From: DASSUC01 sp035649895
Lineage (GTDB): Bacteria; Actinomycetota; Actinomycetes; Mycobacteriales; Micromonosporaceae
NCBI GenBank assembly: GCA_035649895.1
Contig: DASRIS010000059.1
Coordinates: forward strand, 1-5,997
DNA: 5,997 bases
Direction of reading: 5' to 3'
Shown here in pieces: positions 5,688-5,997 of the stretch. A program made the translations under genes and the position numbers. A model generated the notes under the pieces. That model saw only the letters and a list, made by a program, of their open reading frames with translations, did no database searches and had not been told where the DNA came from. Numbering within the stretch: the first letter of the stretch is position 1; each line of letters begins with the position of its first letter.

Positions 5688-5692
5688 TCCTC
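5688..5692 (-). promoter_or_regulatory. ribosome binding site that fixes the solute-binding protein start
   Basis: GAGGA on the minus strand is followed by six bases (CCACCA) and then the ATG at 5681. It is the clearest Shine-Dalgarno sequence at any gene start in the window and decides against the upstream TTG at 5732. Confidence 0.75.
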
Positions 5693-5710
5693 GGATGAGG
5701 AGTAGGGGCG

Positions 5711-5738
5711 AATCTACGACTGTAGACGACAACGTCTA
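5711..5738 (-). promoter_or_regulatory. candidate promoter of the binding protein/membrane protein operon
   Basis: Read on the minus strand, TAGACG (5733-5738; four of six matches to TTGACA) is followed by a 16-base spacer and TAGATT (5711-5716), which fits the TANNNT -10 consensus. Transcription would start near 5703-5704, giving a short leader of about 22 bases that contains the GAGGA ribosome site. Both hexamers fall inside inverted repeats (5713-5726 and 5723-5738), so an operator-bound protein would block polymerase. Confidence 0.5.
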
Positions 5739-5750
5739 TGGGGCGCATAG
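5713..5750. repeat. three overlapping inverted repeats, candidate operators
   Basis: Three hyphenated dyads lie in 38 bases. TCTAC-GACT-GTAGA spans 5713-5726. TAGACG-ACAA-CGTCTA spans 5723-5738. CTATG-GGGCG-CATAG spans 5736-5750. Each overlaps its neighbour by a few bases. They cover the -10, spacer and -35 of the candidate promoter and extend upstream. The first dyad, with CTAC/GTAG half sites around a 4-base centre, resembles operators of BlaI/MecI-type repressors; the second has a TetR/MarR-like look. The regulator is not identified. The MarR-type gene upstream is one candidate by proximity only. Confidence 0.6.
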
Positions 5751-5802
5751 GCCGCATCGGGCAGGGTTCGACGGCAGACGGGGGACGGCAGCCAGCAGCC
5801 GG
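5739..5802. other. spacer between MarR-type gene and the operon promoter
   Basis: Apart from the left-hand dyad, this short GC-rich spacer holds only a direct repeat of GACGGCAG (5770-5777 and 5784-5791, 14-base period). No convincing terminator for the MarR-type gene is seen, so read-through into the downstream operon cannot be excluded. Confidence 0.4.
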
Positions 5803-5997
5803 CTACGCCGTGGCGAGCCGGTCCGCGATGATGTCGGCCGCCCGCCGCAGCACCGCCAGCTCGTCCGGGGGCAGGCCGTCCAGCAGCCGGGCGACGCTGC
5901 GTACCCGGGCCGCCCGGCCCCGCTCCAGCAGCCGCCGCCCGGCAGCGGTTGCCGCCACCGCCACCACCCGCCGGTCCTGCGGCGACCGGGAGCGCTC
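5803..5997 (-). CDS. MarR-family transcriptional regulator (C-terminal part only)
   Basis: The last 64 residues of a gene that begins beyond the right edge. The segment SPQDRRVVAVAATAAGRRLL (5-24) matches the end of the MarR winged-helix wing, where the Asp-Arg-Arg motif is followed by a beta strand and a T-x-x-G turn. A Leu- and Arg-rich helix then leads to GLPPDELAVLRRAADIIADRL (41-61), typical of the C-terminal dimerisation helix of MarR proteins. The frame is open to the edge and ends at TAG. It lies on the same strand as the binding protein/membrane protein operon, 121 bases upstream of its start codon. MarR proteins commonly repress neighbouring genes and release DNA on ligand binding. 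Control of the downstream operon is a guess from position. Full length and ligand are unknown. Confidence 0.8.
   Translation of the reverse strand, partial: ERSRSPQDRRVVAVAATAAGRRLLERGRAARVRSVARLLDGLPPDELAVLRRAADIIADRLATA

Noticed and set aside
3628..5705. Two long plus-strand frames (3628-4611 and 4608-5705) opposite the membrane protein and binding protein genes
   Set aside because: They mirror the codon structure of the real minus-strand genes and give Arg/Gln/His-rich products with no recognisable domain. The opposite strand has a signal peptide, family signature and coupled start.
4713..5732. Longer solute-binding protein starting at TTG 5732
   Set aside because: It would run through the candidate promoter and dyads, lacks a ribosome site and places 17 extra residues before the signal peptide. 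The ATG at 5681 has GAGGA at ideal spacing.
5770..5791. Direct repeat GACGGCAG with 14-base period near the MarR-type gene's end
   Set aside because: Short and in GC-rich sequence, with no dyad symmetry; not distinguishable from chance.
1..5997. RNA genes, CRISPR arrays, insertion sequences, bldA-type TTA codons
   Set aside because: I saw no tRNA- or rRNA-like segments, no spaced repeats, no transposase motifs or terminal inverted repeats, and no TTA codon in the frames I read out codon by codon.

Overview
This is very GC-rich DNA with strong G/C bias at third codon positions. The gene families point to an actinomycete, most likely of the Micromonosporaceae type (Micromonospora/Actinoplanes-like). 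That placement is an inference from composition and protein style. No rRNA, tRNA, CRISPR array or mobile element is visible. The layout is ordinary chromosomal metabolism plus one less familiar two-gene membrane module.

Left part (1-2160, minus strand): a class II DAHP synthase, the first enzyme of the shikimate pathway, is followed 16 bases downstream by a low-specificity L-threonine aldolase whose C-terminus runs off the left edge. The two are probably one transcript. The 295-base region 2161-2455 separates this pair from a divergent gene. It holds candidate promoters for both directions, an 8-bp hairpin, a degenerate 17-bp tandem repeat and a strong dyad just upstream of the rightward gene.

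Middle (2456-3460, plus strand): a proline racemase / 4-hydroxyproline 2-epimerase family enzyme with both catalytic cysteines. It stands alone, without the other hydroxyproline catabolism genes in view. Near residue 200 it contains an abrupt 13-codon AT-rich patch. The gene converges on its right neighbour with only 23 bases between the stop codons.

Right part (3484-5681, minus strand): a family 3 solute-binding lipoprotein is translationally coupled (GTGA overlap) to a polytopic membrane protein of unknown family with an exposed C-terminal domain and a proline-rich tail. No ABC permease or ATPase accompanies them here, so the pair may form a ligand-sensing or accessory module rather than a standard importer. 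Their promoter lies within a cluster of three overlapping inverted repeats, which suggests tight repression. The right edge holds the last 64 residues of a MarR-type transcription factor on the same strand.

The parts most worth following up are the binding protein/membrane protein pair with its nested operators, the AT-rich island inside the racemase gene, and the matching leaderless-promoter geometry of the two divergent genes.
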